DNA of 64,000 nucleotides. Origin: Granulicatella seriolae. Lineage in GTDB: Bacteria; Bacillota; Bacilli; Lactobacillales; Aerococcaceae. Below the pieces are notes generated by a model, which made no database searches, had not been told where the DNA came from, and saw nothing but the letters and a program-made list of their open reading frames with translations. The stretch is from positions 124,001-188,000 of the forward strand of contig NZ_JANHNZ010000001.1 in the NCBI RefSeq assembly GCF_024543085.1, in the 5' to 3' direction. The position numbers and the translations under genes are program-made. Shown piece after piece: positions 53,123 through 61,909 of this stretch; position 1 is the stretch's first letter, and each line of letters opens with the position of its first letter.

Positions 53123-53629
53123 ATGAGAAAAACTAAATTTCGTTCCCTTGGTATTGGATTTCTAATTTCTGCAATACTACTTGTACTTGTTACATTTATC
53201 TGGCCATTTGTTCCACAATCATTAAAATCACAGCTAAGTTCTCTTAACTTACCGATTGTTTCTGAAGGAACGGCTAATGCTGAATTGCAATCTTCCTATG
53301 ATTCATTAGTTGCTGAGAGTAGTTCAGCTGCTGAGTCATACAAAGCTGCCCTGGCTAGTCATTCTTCAGCAGCTACTTCAAACTCGTCTACCGCTAGTTC
53401 AAGCACACCAGCAGCAACTGGCCCAGTAGAATTCACCATTTCAGAAGGTGAAACTTCTACTTCTGTTGCTGAACGTCTACACGCAGCTGGGCTTGTCGAT
53501 GATGCGGCAGCATTTGAAAGCTTCTTAGAAACGAATGGTTATGTACCAAATATTTGGGTGGGAACTTTTGAATTAAGACCAGGCATGACTTATCAAGAAA
53601 TTGCCGCTATTATTGCACCAAACACGTAA
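53123..53629 (+). CDS. MltG-like LysM-type domain protein, membrane-anchored
   Basis: A 168-residue protein with an N-terminal membrane helix (about 9-29), a Ser/Ala-rich linker (about 60-105) and a C-terminal domain (FTISEGETSTSVAERLHAAGLVDDAAAFESFLETNGY...LRPGMTYQEIAAII) resembling the N-terminal LysM-like part of YceG/MltG lytic transglycosylases. The catalytic MltG domain is absent, so it may bind peptidoglycan or regulate MltG. GGAGAAAG precedes the ATG. It forms a two-gene unit with the preceding gene. Confidence 0.75.
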   Translation: MRKTKFRSLGIGFLISAILLVLVTFIWPFVPQSLKSQLSSLNLPIVSEGTANAELQSSYDSLVAESSSAAESYKAALASHSSAATSNSSTASSSTPAATGPVEFTISEGETSTSVAERLHAAGLVDDAAAFESFLETNGYVPNIWVGTFELRPGMTYQEIAAIIAPNT

Positions 53630-53654
53630 GAAACTCTATTTGAATAGTAGAACG

Positions 53655-53684
53655 AACCTTCGAGAGCATTTTCTCGAAGGTTTT
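53655..53684 (+). terminator. Terminator of the two-gene unit
   Basis: AACCTTCGAGA / TCTCGAAGGTT stem followed by T6. Confidence 0.92.
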
Positions 53685-53739
53685 TTCATTGCTTGCTTGA
53701 GAAACCTTATTGATATGAGTTTCCCATCTAATACATAAA

Positions 53740-54146
53740 GAGCCTCCAGATCCCTTATCAGAAATGAGAACGGTGGCACCGCCATGTTCCTCGTTCTCCT
53801 AGTTGAGCTGTCCATGTGGTTGCAAAGGGTCTGGGCAAAAAGTCCATGCTGCTATTTAAACAAAAGAGTTTTGCAAAAAAGGTTATCAGAAATAACGGTG
53901 TAAAGCATAGCTGACGTACAGTGGATGTTTCGGCTTTAGCCGATTACAGCCACGTAGACAGCTAAGCCAGTGAGACCTAGGCTCACGGCGGTGCCACCGT
54001 CCTTATTTCTGATAACCTTTTTTGAAAAACTCTTTTGTGATTTAAAAAATAGATATTAGTCATTATAGACTTTTTGCCCAGCCCCACAACCATTGTGTGT
54101 CAACTATAGTCTACACCGTAATTTTTGACAGAGAATCTGTATGCTC
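53740..54146 (-). repeat. Dispersed palindromic element, copy 6 (degenerate, interrupted by copy 4)
   Basis: The left part (53740-53826) carries ATCAGAAAT, ACGGTGGCACCGCC and GAGCTGTCCATGTGG; the right part (54086-54146) carries TGTGTGTCAACTATAGTCTACACCG and then TTTTTGACAG. These are the two ends of a reverse-oriented core with many substitutions. The arms GAGCCTCCAGATCCC and GAGCATACAGATTCTC (read inward on opposite strands) still match imperfectly. Copy 4 lies inside. The two copies fill most of a 657-bp gap between convergent genes. Confidence 0.75.
53827..54085 (+). repeat. Dispersed palindromic element, copy 4 (long form, nested)
   Basis: A 259-bp element starting GGGTCTGGGCAAAAAGTCC and ending GACTTTTTGCCCAGCCCC. 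Inside: CAAAAGAGTTTTGC, the variable GCAAAAAAGGTTA/TAACCTTTTTTG pair, ATCAGAAAT, and a core with intact CGGCTTTAGCCG, GTGAGACCTAGGCTCAC and GGTGCCACC hairpins. Inserted into copy 6. Confidence 0.9.
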
Positions 54147-54231
54147 AAGTTTACAGTAATAAATTGAATTGTTCGAAGTAAGGTTCTTATTTCCGATAGG
54201 TATAAGTTGGAGACTCGTTTACACAAAACAA

Positions 54232-54264
54232 AAAGACTAAGTAGCTTTTAACCACTTAGTCTTT
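54232..54264 (-). terminator. Terminator of the class B PBP gene
   Basis: AAAGACTAAGT / ACTTAGTCTTT stem with a T-rich minus-strand tail, 22 bp after the stop codon. Confidence 0.88.
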
Positions 54265-54286
54265 CTCTATTCAATATCATTCTAGT

Positions 54287-56344
54287 TTACGGATAATACA
54301 AGTCATAGACCTTCCGTGCGACACCTGCAGCATACTCAGTCGGATTGACTTCAATAAAGTAGGGAGCAACTACAGCTACGACTACCTCAGGATTTTCGTA
54401 AGGTGCATAAGAAGCGAAGGTAGAATTAACTACCGGAGCTTGTTTATAGGCTTCAATTGGTCCATCGTAGAAGGCCTCAGTGGAACCAGTTTTCCCAGCA
54501 ACATCTGGTGAGAAACCGGCAAATGGTGCTGTAGAAGTCCCGTTTGCACCATGCGTTACTAGATACAAGCCTTTTTTAATGTGAGTGATAATATCTGGTG
54601 CAACTTGGATGGAATTCATTACTTTAGGAGTAATGACTGTTTGTAGTGCTCCGACCCCACCATCAGCTGAAGTGGAATGGATTTCTTTGACCAAACGGGG
54701 CGCAATTCGTGTACCACCATTTGCAATGGTTGACATATACTGAGCTAATTGTAGAGGTGTGTAGAGGTCAAACTGTCCGAAAGAAAAGTCAAGTGCGGAG
54801 AAGGAATCAGCTGTCCCCCCATTGTAACCTGTACTTTCGTTCGGCAAATCTATACCAGTACGTACTCCTAAGCCGAATTGTGCATAGTAATAACGTAGTT
54901 TGTCAAAGACGGAATCATTAATATTTAATTTGCCACCAGGTACATAATCATATTGTCCACCCATACGCATGGCTAGTTTGATCATGTAAACGTTGGATGA
55001 GCGTTCTAGAGCCTCCACATCGTCCATGAGCATTTGTCCGCTTCGGTTGAACCATGAAGACTTAGGATTAGAGGCTGCGAAGACAATTGGTTCATCGAGG
55101 ATTTGGTTATCGTTAAGGGAAATAACCCCATCCATATAGCCAGCTAAAACGGTCGCAGCTTTGATGGAAGATCCCATACCGTAAGAACCATTGATAGCTC
55201 CTAAGGCATCATCTTCAACACCTTTGATATTACCATTCTCATCATAGGCACGTTTCTTACCAGTAATCCCAATAATATCGCCTGAGTTTGGGTTCATTAC
55301 CACGATATAAATACGGTCAGCTGCTGGATCCGATTGAGCCAGAACAGTATCTGTTGCTAGTTTTTCTAGCTTTAGTTGGAAATCCATATCAGTTGTTAAA
55401 ATTAAATTATCACCCGGTTTACCTGGATAGACCTCATTAGAATTAACCACTTCTCCTGAACTATTGGTAGTGTTTTTAATAACAGATTTTGAGCCACGTA
55501 GTACTTCTTCATATTGAGCTTCCAAATAAGAAACACCCACACGGTCGTTTAGGGAATAGCCTTTTGCTCGTAATGAATTGACTGAATTAGAAGGCAAACC
55601 TGTTTTTTCAGAAGTAACTGTTCCTAGAATAGAACGCAAAGTATCTCCCATTGGGTAAACGCGGTCCCAGTCAGACGTAACATCGACTCCCGGCAACTCA
55701 CTCAAGCGCTCACTAACTTCAGCTACCTCTTTTTCAGTAACATCTTTATTTTTAATGGACACCGTTGACAAAGCATAAGCACTATTCATCTTAGAAAAAA
55801 TGGCGATAGCTTGTTTTTCAGCATCTGAATAGGCAATGTTTTCCGGAGTAATATGAGCTAGTTGCATTTCATAGGTTTGACTTGTGCTCAAGTTTTCTTG
55901 GTTAATTTTATTTTTTTCTTCAGTTGTTAAGAGTTTAGCCGCTTGTTCAGGGTTGGTTACAAACCAGTAGTCCTTCAAATCACGTTCTTTTAATTCAGAC
56001 GTATCTATCTGAATGTATTGAGTTAGTTTCTTAGCAGTTTCGGCCATGGATGCTGCACTAGCATTCAACTCTCTGGTATAGTTAATGACCAGTTTTGCTT
56101 CATTACCAACCACGATTTTTCCTTTGCTATCGTAAATGGAGCCTCTTGGAACGGACCGACTAGTTGTTGTAGTCTCGGTTCGTCTAACCAAAGCAGCAAA
56201 TTCATCACCTTTTATGACTTGGATATATCCTAGACGTATAATTAAGGCTAGAAATGAGAAAAACACAATTAAAAATAACAAATTCAATCGGAAAGGAATA
56301 TGAGATTTTTTCTTTTTCATTTGTTTTTTCTTTCTAGGTTTCAT
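54287..56344 (-). CDS. Class B penicillin-binding protein (PBP2b-like transpeptidase)
   Basis: Crosslinks peptidoglycan. The 685-residue protein has a Lys-rich cytoplasmic N-terminus, one membrane helix (about 18-40), a PBP dimerisation domain (about 55-310, beginning RTETTTTSRSVPRGSIYDSKG) and a transpeptidase domain with SxxK in GMGSSIKAATVL, SxN in RSSNVYMI and KTG in VAGKTGSTEAF. No PASTA repeats follow, so it is PBP2b-like (elongation) rather than PBP2x-like (division). The SxxK context GSSIKA is less common than PGSTMK. It is divergent from the yfhO-like gene; a TATAAT lies about 30 nt before the ATG without a clear -35. Confidence 0.93.
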   Translation of the reverse strand: MKPRKKKQMKKKKSHIPFRLNLLFLIVFFSFLALIIRLGYIQVIKGDEFAALVRRTETTTTSRSVPRGSIYDSKGKIVVGNEAKLVINYTRELNASAASMAETAKKLTQYIQIDTSELKERDLKDYWFVTNPEQAAKLLTTEEKNKINQENLSTSQTYEMQLAHITPENIAYSDAEKQAIAIFSKMNSAYALSTVSIKNKDVTEKEVAEVSERLSELPGVDVTSDWDRVYPMGDTLRSILGTVTSEKTGLPSNSVNSLRAKGYSLNDRVGVSYLEAQYEEVLRGSKSVIKNTTNSSGEVVNSNEVYPGKPGDNLILTTDMDFQLKLEKLATDTVLAQSDPAADRIYIVVMNPNSGDIIGITGKKRAYDENGNIKGVEDDALGAINGSYGMGSSIKAATVLAGYMDGVISLNDNQILDEPIVFAASNPKSSWFNRSGQMLMDDVEALERSSNVYMIKLAMRMGGQYDYVPGGKLNINDSVFDKLRYYYAQFGLGVRTGIDLPNESTGYNGGTADSFSALDFSFGQFDLYTPLQLAQYMSTIANGGTRIAPRLVKEIHSTSADGGVGALQTVITPKVMNSIQVAPDIITHIKKGLYLVTHGANGTSTAPFAGFSPDVAGKTGSTEAFYDGPIEAYKQAPVVNSTFASYAPYENPEVVVAVVAPYFIEVNPTEYAAGVARKVYDLYYP

Positions 56345-56593
56345 ATGTTCACTTCACTCTTTTCATTTTCAATTATAAAGCTTAATTCTTATAGTGAGTA
56401 TATTTGACCAAACATGTTCTAGTAAACCTTGGTCAAGTTTCATTAGGTACTTTTAATAGTATAACAAAAAAATAGACTTTCTCCAAAAGTATTTCTTTAA
56501 ATTTTTGTAATAGTTTTAAGGGGCATTCTAGTGAAACTTGTATCAATTCATGGTATCCTATAAGGGAATTCTTTTTTGGAGGTCAACAGTCAC

Positions 56594-59260
56594 ATGACAA
56601 TCACGTCACCTAATCAAGAACCAATGTCAAGGAAGAAAACTCTTTTCTTAGCCTTTTTGGTTCCTTTTACTATATTACTATTAATTTATGCGGCTATTGG
56701 TACCTATCCGTTTGGGAACGGCTCGCTCCTGACCATTGATTTAGGGCAACAATATGTCGACTTTTTTGTTTATTACCGCCAAACGGTCTTGTCTGACCCT
56801 GCTGCCATTTTTTATAGTTTTTCAAAATCCATCGGTGGAGAAATGGTTGGTCTCTGGGCCTATTATTTAACTAGTCCTTTTAATGTCATCTTTTTGCTAT
56901 TTCCCAGTGATCAAATTGCTAGTGCAGTCACTTTACTCATCCTGCTCAAGCTAAGTCTATCTTCCTTAAGTTTTTCCTATTTTATGAGCAAGAAATTCCA
57001 TCAAAATGGTTTGATCAATATCATTTTCTCCATTTCTTATGGGTTAATGAGCTATGTAACAGTAAATCAATTCAATATTATGTGGATTGATGGCATCATT
57101 TGGTTACCGTTAATTATTTTAGGTTTAGACAGGTTAATTAAAGGAAAGAATCCAATCTATTATGTATTGGCTTTGGCTATTACCGTCTTTAGCAATTACT
57201 ACATTGCCTATATGATTTGTCTCTTTTTGATTCTCTTCTACCCGTTCCTTTATCTGAGTCAAGATAATCTGGTAGAAAAAAAGAATCTTAAGCATTTTTC
57301 GCTAACTACTTTAAAGTTTGCTTTTTATTCTCTCTTAGCAGTTGGTTTAGTTGCCTTTTTGATTGTCCCAACAGCTTATAGCCTTTTAGGTGGAAAAGCA
57401 TCTTATAGCGAAATGACTTGGAATTTTGCTTACGATTATGACCCTGTTCTCCTCTTTTCAAAACTATACTTTGGTAGTTTTGACTTTGACCAGATGCCAA
57501 GTGGTGCACCTAATATTTTTGTGGGTTCCATTGCTACACTATCCTTTTTTGGTTACTTTTTGTGTAACAAAATTGATTGGAAGGAAAAGCTTTATGCCTT
57601 TTTCATGACAGTCTTTCTATTAGTTAGTATGAACTTGGATAGTCTCAACAAGATTTGGCATGGGGGGCAATTCCCAATCTGGTACCCTTATCGCTTTTCT
57701 TTTGTCTTTTGTTTTATGGTTATTTTTATTGGCTATCGCTGGTTTAAACAAGAGAGTTCCTACAAGCTAAGCTGGGCCCTTATGGTCATAGGTCTTGTAA
57801 CCTTTAGCAGTATTTTCTTTTTCATCTATCCTGAGTCATATTTACAAGGATGGCAATTGATGATTGGCTTTGTCATCACCGTCTTAGCGCTTCTCTTTCT
57901 TATCACAAAAAAAGAGGCTAATAAACGCTGGCACTTTCTCCTATTCATGCTAGTCACACTGGAGATGACCGCAAATAGCGCAGTGAATATCGCTCGCTTG
58001 TCTTACGTTAGACAGGATGCCTTTGAGACTTACCAACACATGATGCAAAGCTGGGCTCAAGATATTTTACCCAAAGAAAATCAGTTTTATCGTGTAGAAA
58101 AAACCTTCCAACGCTCAAAAGATGATGCTATCCAGGTTGGATTCTATGGTATCAATCACTTTGCCTCTACTTTCGAAAAGGAAATCCCGACTATTTTTGG
58201 TGCCTTGGGCGTTTCAGAAGGTTCAGGTTTTGTCTCCTATAGTAACGGAACCTTATTTACTGATTCCCTGTTTGGGATTCGGTATATGATTCAAAATAAT
58301 AATTTGATCCCTAATTCATTCTCCAAAGATGGAAGTCTCTATGGCTTGCATGAGATTTGGACTCGAAAAGACCTGAATTACTATGAGTTCTTCTCAAGCT
58401 TGAATCAAGCAACTATTTTCCAAAATAATCATGCTCTTTCTTTAGCCTTTCCAGTGGATTCTGCCATTAATTCGGCTGAGCTATTGATGAACCAGCCCCT
58501 TGTTTTGCAGAACCAACTCTTGTCTTATATGACGGCAAATCCGTCACAATCACCGGCTGCATTTAGTCAAAGAAATTTTGGCATTCAACTGGATAATATT
58601 AACCCAGTGGACTTCAGTAATGCTAATCGTCAAAAATATGAAAAAACTGATGCTAGTCAACCAGCTACGGTAACCCTTACTTTTACTCCAAGAAGCGACA
58701 ATCCTTATTATCTGGTCCTTGATGGTAATATACCAAAGGATGCCATCGCTATGACTTTGAATAGTGAGCCTTATCAATTTTACAAAACCTTTAGACATTC
58801 AGCGGTGATGAATATGACTAGTAAGGCTGGTGGCAAGCCACAAACCTTGGTCATTGAGCTTAAAGAAAATTCGATTACCATGAACATGCCTCAGCTGTAT
58901 GAACTAGATGTTGCTACTATGCAGGAAGCTTTGAAATATACACAAACTCAGGGTCTTCATATTAGCAAGTTTTCACAGACGGCAATTGATGGCAAAGCAA
59001 AGATTGACCGAGATGCTACTATGCTGACCACTATCCCTTATTCCAAGGGCTGGACAGTTGAGGTGGATGGGCAAAAAGTTGAGACGTTTAAGGTCTTGGA
59101 TACACTTCTAGGTTACTCAATTAGTGCTGGTGAGCACACCATTACTTACCGCTACCGCACTCCTTATCTCTGGTTAGGGATTGGGATAAGCCTGGTATCT
59201 CTAGGGATACTGTGTGTCCTGCAGTATTATCGAAAAATGAAACAAAAAGCGACTGGATAA
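56594..59260 (+). CDS. YfhO-family polytopic membrane protein
   Basis: An 888-residue protein with about 12-13 N-terminal membrane helices (to about residue 430), an extracellular region and one last C-terminal helix. GNGSLLTIDLGQQYVDFFVYYRQTVL near the start is the YfhO signature, where GT-C-like catalytic acids are found. Members glycosylate teichoic acids or lipids in several Firmicutes. The ATG at 56594 follows GGAGG by 11 nt; a TTG six codons earlier overlaps that site. Confidence 0.9.
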   Translation: MTITSPNQEPMSRKKTLFLAFLVPFTILLLIYAAIGTYPFGNGSLLTIDLGQQYVDFFVYYRQTVLSDPAAIFYSFSKSIGGEMVGLWAYYLTSPFNVIFLLFPSDQIASAVTLLILLKLSLSSLSFSYFMSKKFHQNGLINIIFSISYGLMSYVTVNQFNIMWIDGIIWLPLIILGLDRLIKGKNPIYYVLALAITVFSNYYIAYMICLFLILFYPFLYLSQDNLVEKKNLKHFSLTTLKFAFYSLLAVGLVAFLIVPTAYSLLGGKASYSEMTWNFAYDYDPVLLFSKLYFGSFDFDQMPSGAPNIFVGSIATLSFFGYFLCNKIDWKEKLYAFFMTVFLLVSMNLDSLNKIWHGGQFPIWYPYRFSFVFCFMVIFIGYRWFKQESSYKLSWALMVIGLVTFSSIFFFIYPESYLQGWQLMIGFVITVLALLFLITKKEANKRWHFLLFMLVTLEMTANSAVNIARLSYVRQDAFETYQHMMQSWAQDILPKENQFYRVEKTFQRSKDDAIQVGFYGINHFASTFEKEIPTIFGALGVSEGSGFVSYSNGTLFTDSLFGIRYMIQNNNLIPNSFSKDGSLYGLHEIWTRKDLNYYEFFSSLNQATIFQNNHALSLAFPVDSAINSAELLMNQPLVLQNQLLSYMTANPSQSPAAFSQRNFGIQLDNINPVDFSNANRQKYEKTDASQPATVTLTFTPRSDNPYYLVLDGNIPKDAIAMTLNSEPYQFYKTFRHSAVMNMTSKAGGKPQTLVIELKENSITMNMPQLYELDVATMQEALKYTQTQGLHISKFSQTAIDGKAKIDRDATMLTTIPYSKGWTVEVDGQKVETFKVLDTLLGYSISAGEHTITYRYRTPYLWLGIGISLVSLGILCVLQYYRKMKQKATG

Positions 59261-59286
59261 ATAGTCCTATTTGCTTAAAGATTCGA

Positions 59287-59542
59287 GGGGCTGGGCAAAT
59301 AGTCCATAATGATACTATCTATTTTTTACATCACAAAAGAGTTTAGCGAAAAGCTTACCAGAAATGGGAACGGTGGCACCGCCGTGAGCCTTGGTCTCAC
59401 TGGCTTAGCTGTCTACGTGGCTGTAAATCGGCTGAAGCCGAAACATCCACTGTGCGTCAGCTATGCTTTACACCGTTATTTCTGGTAAGCTTTTCGCCAA
59501 ACTCTTTTGTTTGAATAGCAGCCTGGACTTTTTGCCCACCCC
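59287..59542 (-). repeat. Dispersed palindromic element, copy 5 (long form)
   Basis: A 256-bp copy in reverse orientation, between the convergent yfhO-like and sodA genes. Ends GGGGCTGGGCAAATAGTCC and GACTTTTTGCCCACCCC; variable arms GCGAAAAGCTTAC and GTAAGCTTTTCGC; core ACGGTGGCACCGCCGTGAGCC...GCTATGCTTTACACCGT. With the following terminator it accounts for the 422-bp gap. Confidence 0.9.
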
Positions 59543-59591
59543 ATCTTTGCTACTTTTATAATTTAAATGATTTGTTGGTTATACATTGAAA

Positions 59592-59652
59592 ACCAACTAA
59601 TAAAAAAGGCGATTCTCATAAAATTGTGAGAATCGCCTTTTTTATTAGTTGG
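59592..59652. terminator. Bidirectional terminator between the yfhO-like gene and sodA
   Basis: A perfect long stem (CCAACTAATAAAAAAGGCG... and complement) with T6 on both sides; upper stem ATTCTCA/TGAGAAT recurs in other terminators here. Confidence 0.92.
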
Positions 59653-59682
59653 AGCTAAAATCTTAACTCTGTTTTTATAAAA

Positions 59683-60291
59683 CTATTTTGCTGCTTGGTA
59701 AAGTTCTGCTACGTGATCCCAGTTTACAATGTTCCAGAAAGCTGCAACATAGTCTGGACGAAGATTTTGATAGTTTAGGTAGTAAGCATGTTCCCATACA
59801 TCTAAGCCTAAAATTGGTGTTTTGCCTTCTGATAATGGGCTGTCTTGGTTTGGCGTAGACACAACCTCTAACTTGTCGCCGTCCACTACTAACCATGCCC
59901 AGCCTGAACCGAAACGAGTTTTAGCAGCATTGGAAAAAGTTGTTTTAAAACTATCAAAATCACCAAAAGCAGCGTCAATGGCTTCTTTCAGCTCTCCAGT
60001 AGGTTCACCACCACCATTTGGAGAAAGGATTGTCCAAAACAGGCTGTGGTTGGCGTGTCCGCCACCGTTATTGCGGACAGCTACTTGTACATCTGCTGGT
60101 AATTTGTCTAAGTCAGCTACCAATTCTTCGATAGATTTTTCGAATAATTCTGGGTATTTTTCTAAAGCTGCATTCAAGTTTGTAATATAGGCTTGATGGT
60201 GCTTGCCATGGTGAATTTCCATGGTTCTTGTATCTATAGTTGGTTCCAAAGCATCAAATGCGTAAGGTAATTCTGGTAAAGTGTAAGTCAT
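59683..60291 (-). CDS. sodA: Superoxide dismutase (Mn/Fe family)
   Basis: Dismutates superoxide in the cytoplasm. The 202-residue protein has the four metal ligands in [17 protein letters not shown] (His27), [13 protein letters not shown] (His near 82) and [16 protein letters not shown] (Asp and His near 164 and 168). The GGG(E) and Gln-containing features fit a manganese-type or cambialistic streptococcal enzyme. GGAGG precedes the ATG. Metal preference cannot be decided from sequence alone. Confidence 0.96.
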   Translation of the reverse strand: MTYTLPELPYAFDALEPTIDTRTMEIHHGKHHQAYITNLNAALEKYPELFEKSIEELVADLDKLPADVQVAVRNNGGGHANHSLFWTILSPNGGGEPTGELKEAIDAAFGDFDSFKTTFSNAAKTRFGSGWAWLVVDGDKLEVVSTPNQDSPLSEGKTPILGLDVWEHAYYLNYQNLRPDYVAAFWNIVNWDHVAELYQAAK

Positions 60292-60415
60292 TGTATTTCC
60301 TCCCTAAAGATAGTATCTTATTTTCTACGTCTTACATAATAAGGATAACATGTGAAAATGGAACCGCCAACTATTCCGCTCATAGAAATTCTGATTTGTG
60401 TCATTTTCACTAGTG

Positions 60416-60443
60416 TTGTTGTTTGCCTATCTTATGGTATAAT
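60416..60443 (+). promoter_or_regulatory. Promoter of the DEAD-box helicase gene
   Basis: TTGTTG (60416-60421), a 16-bp spacer and TATAAT (60438-60443) with a TGG extension, 53 nt before the ATG. Confidence 0.65.
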
Positions 60444-60496
60444 AGTTGAGCAAGAAGTTCCCTTAGACACTGTAGATAAAAAGAAAGAGGTAATCC

Positions 60497-61807
60497 ATGT
60501 CATTTAAAAACTATTCACTAGCACCTTATCTGATTGAGGCTCTAGACGAAATCAACTTCAAAACACCTACACCAATCCAAGAAAAGATTATTCCATTGAT
60601 TCTAAAAAAAGAAAGTGTTATCGGTCAATCACAAACTGGTACTGGTAAAAGCCATAGCTTTCTCCTGCCTTTACTAAGCTTTGTAGACCCAAGTAAAAAT
60701 GAGCTGCAACTTGTAATCACTGCTCCAAGCCGTGAGCTGGCTGAGCAATTGGTGAGTGTCACCAAGCAATTAATTGCTCATAGCCCACAACCTATTCTTT
60801 TAGAGAAATGTGTTGGCGGAACAGACAAACAACGTCAAATGAACAAATTACAACAGCAACAGCCTCATATCGTTATCGGGACTCCTGGTAGAATTTTTGA
60901 CTTGATGAAAGAAAATGTACTCTTCGTCCAAACCGTTACCATGATGGTGGTCGATGAAGCTGATATGACTTTCGACTTAGGCTTCTTAGAAACCGTTGAC
61001 GAGATTGCGTCCCGTATGTCGCCTGACTTGCAGATGACCGTTTTCTCTGCCACTATACCAGATAAAATTAAGCCATTTTTACGCAAGTATATGGGCAACC
61101 CTACTTTTGTACAAATTCAAGAACACGAATTATTGTCGCCTACAATTGAGAATTTGCTTTTAGTAACTAAGGGAGCCAATCCTGACCAACTTTTATATGA
61201 AATTTTAACAGCTGGCCATCCTTATTTGATGCTAATTTTTGCCAATACCAAGCAAAGAGTTGATGAAGTTACAGCATTTCTGCGTAATAAAGGTTTGAAA
61301 GTAGCTGCTATTCATGGCGATATTCCTGCTAGAGAACGTCGCCGGATTATGAGACAAGTTCAACAAATGGACTTCCAATATGTTGTTGCGACTGATTTGG
61401 CCGCACGTGGAATTGATATTACGGGTGTTTCTCATGTCGTTAACCTAGAGATTCCTAAAGAGCTTGAGTTTTTCATCCACCGTGTTGGTCGTACTGGTCG
61501 TAATGGCCTGCCTGGTACTGCTATTACCTTTTACACCCCTGACCAAGAAGAAGCTATCCATACCTTGGAAAGTAAAGGAATTACCTTTAAAACCGTGGCC
61601 TTCCAAAATGGACAAATTGTTGAAAGTTATGACCGTAAGCGCCGTGAAAAACGAAAAGATACGCAAACCAAAGAAGTGGACCATCACGTACGCGGTATGA
61701 TTTCTAAGGCTAGAAAAAATGTAAAACCTGGGTATAAGAAGAAATTAGCAACAGAGATCAAATCGCATCAACGAAAGAATCGCAAAAATAATACTAAGAA
61801 AAAATAA
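60497..61807 (+). CDS. DEAD-box ATP-dependent RNA helicase (CshB-like)
   Basis: A 436-residue RNA helicase. Motifs in order: Q motif FKTPTPIQEKIIPLI; I GQSQTGTGKSHSF; Ia APSRELAEQ; II MVVDEADMTFD; III VFSATIP; V ATDLAARGIDITGV; VI FIHRVGRTGRNG. A short Lys/Arg-rich tail (KSHQRKNRKNNTKKK) should bind RNA. Its length and tail match the CshB group linked to cold growth and mRNA turnover; the exact role is inferred. Confidence 0.93.
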   Translation: MSFKNYSLAPYLIEALDEINFKTPTPIQEKIIPLILKKESVIGQSQTGTGKSHSFLLPLLSFVDPSKNELQLVITAPSRELAEQLVSVTKQLIAHSPQPILLEKCVGGTDKQRQMNKLQQQQPHIVIGTPGRIFDLMKENVLFVQTVTMMVVDEADMTFDLGFLETVDEIASRMSPDLQMTVFSATIPDKIKPFLRKYMGNPTFVQIQEHELLSPTIENLLLVTKGANPDQLLYEILTAGHPYLMLIFANTKQRVDEVTAFLRNKGLKVAAIHGDIPARERRRIMRQVQQMDFQYVVATDLAARGIDITGVSHVVNLEIPKELEFFIHRVGRTGRNGLPGTAITFYTPDQEEAIHTLESKGITFKTVAFQNGQIVESYDRKRREKRKDTQTKEVDHHVRGMISKARKNVKPGYKKKLATEIKSHQRKNRKNNTKKK

Positions 61808-61810
61808 GAG

Positions 61811-61858
61811 AAACGCCCCTGACTGTTAGAAAAATCTAATAAGTCAGGAGCGTTTTTG
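61811..61858 (+). terminator. Terminator of the DEAD-box helicase gene
   Basis: AAACGCCCCTGACT and its near-complement AGTCAGGAGCGTTT with T5 tail; imperfect upper stem. Confidence 0.88.
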
Positions 61859-61909
61859 TTTACTGTTTCTGGAAACTCTTTATGGATTACACACGGCTAA
61901 ATAAAACCT

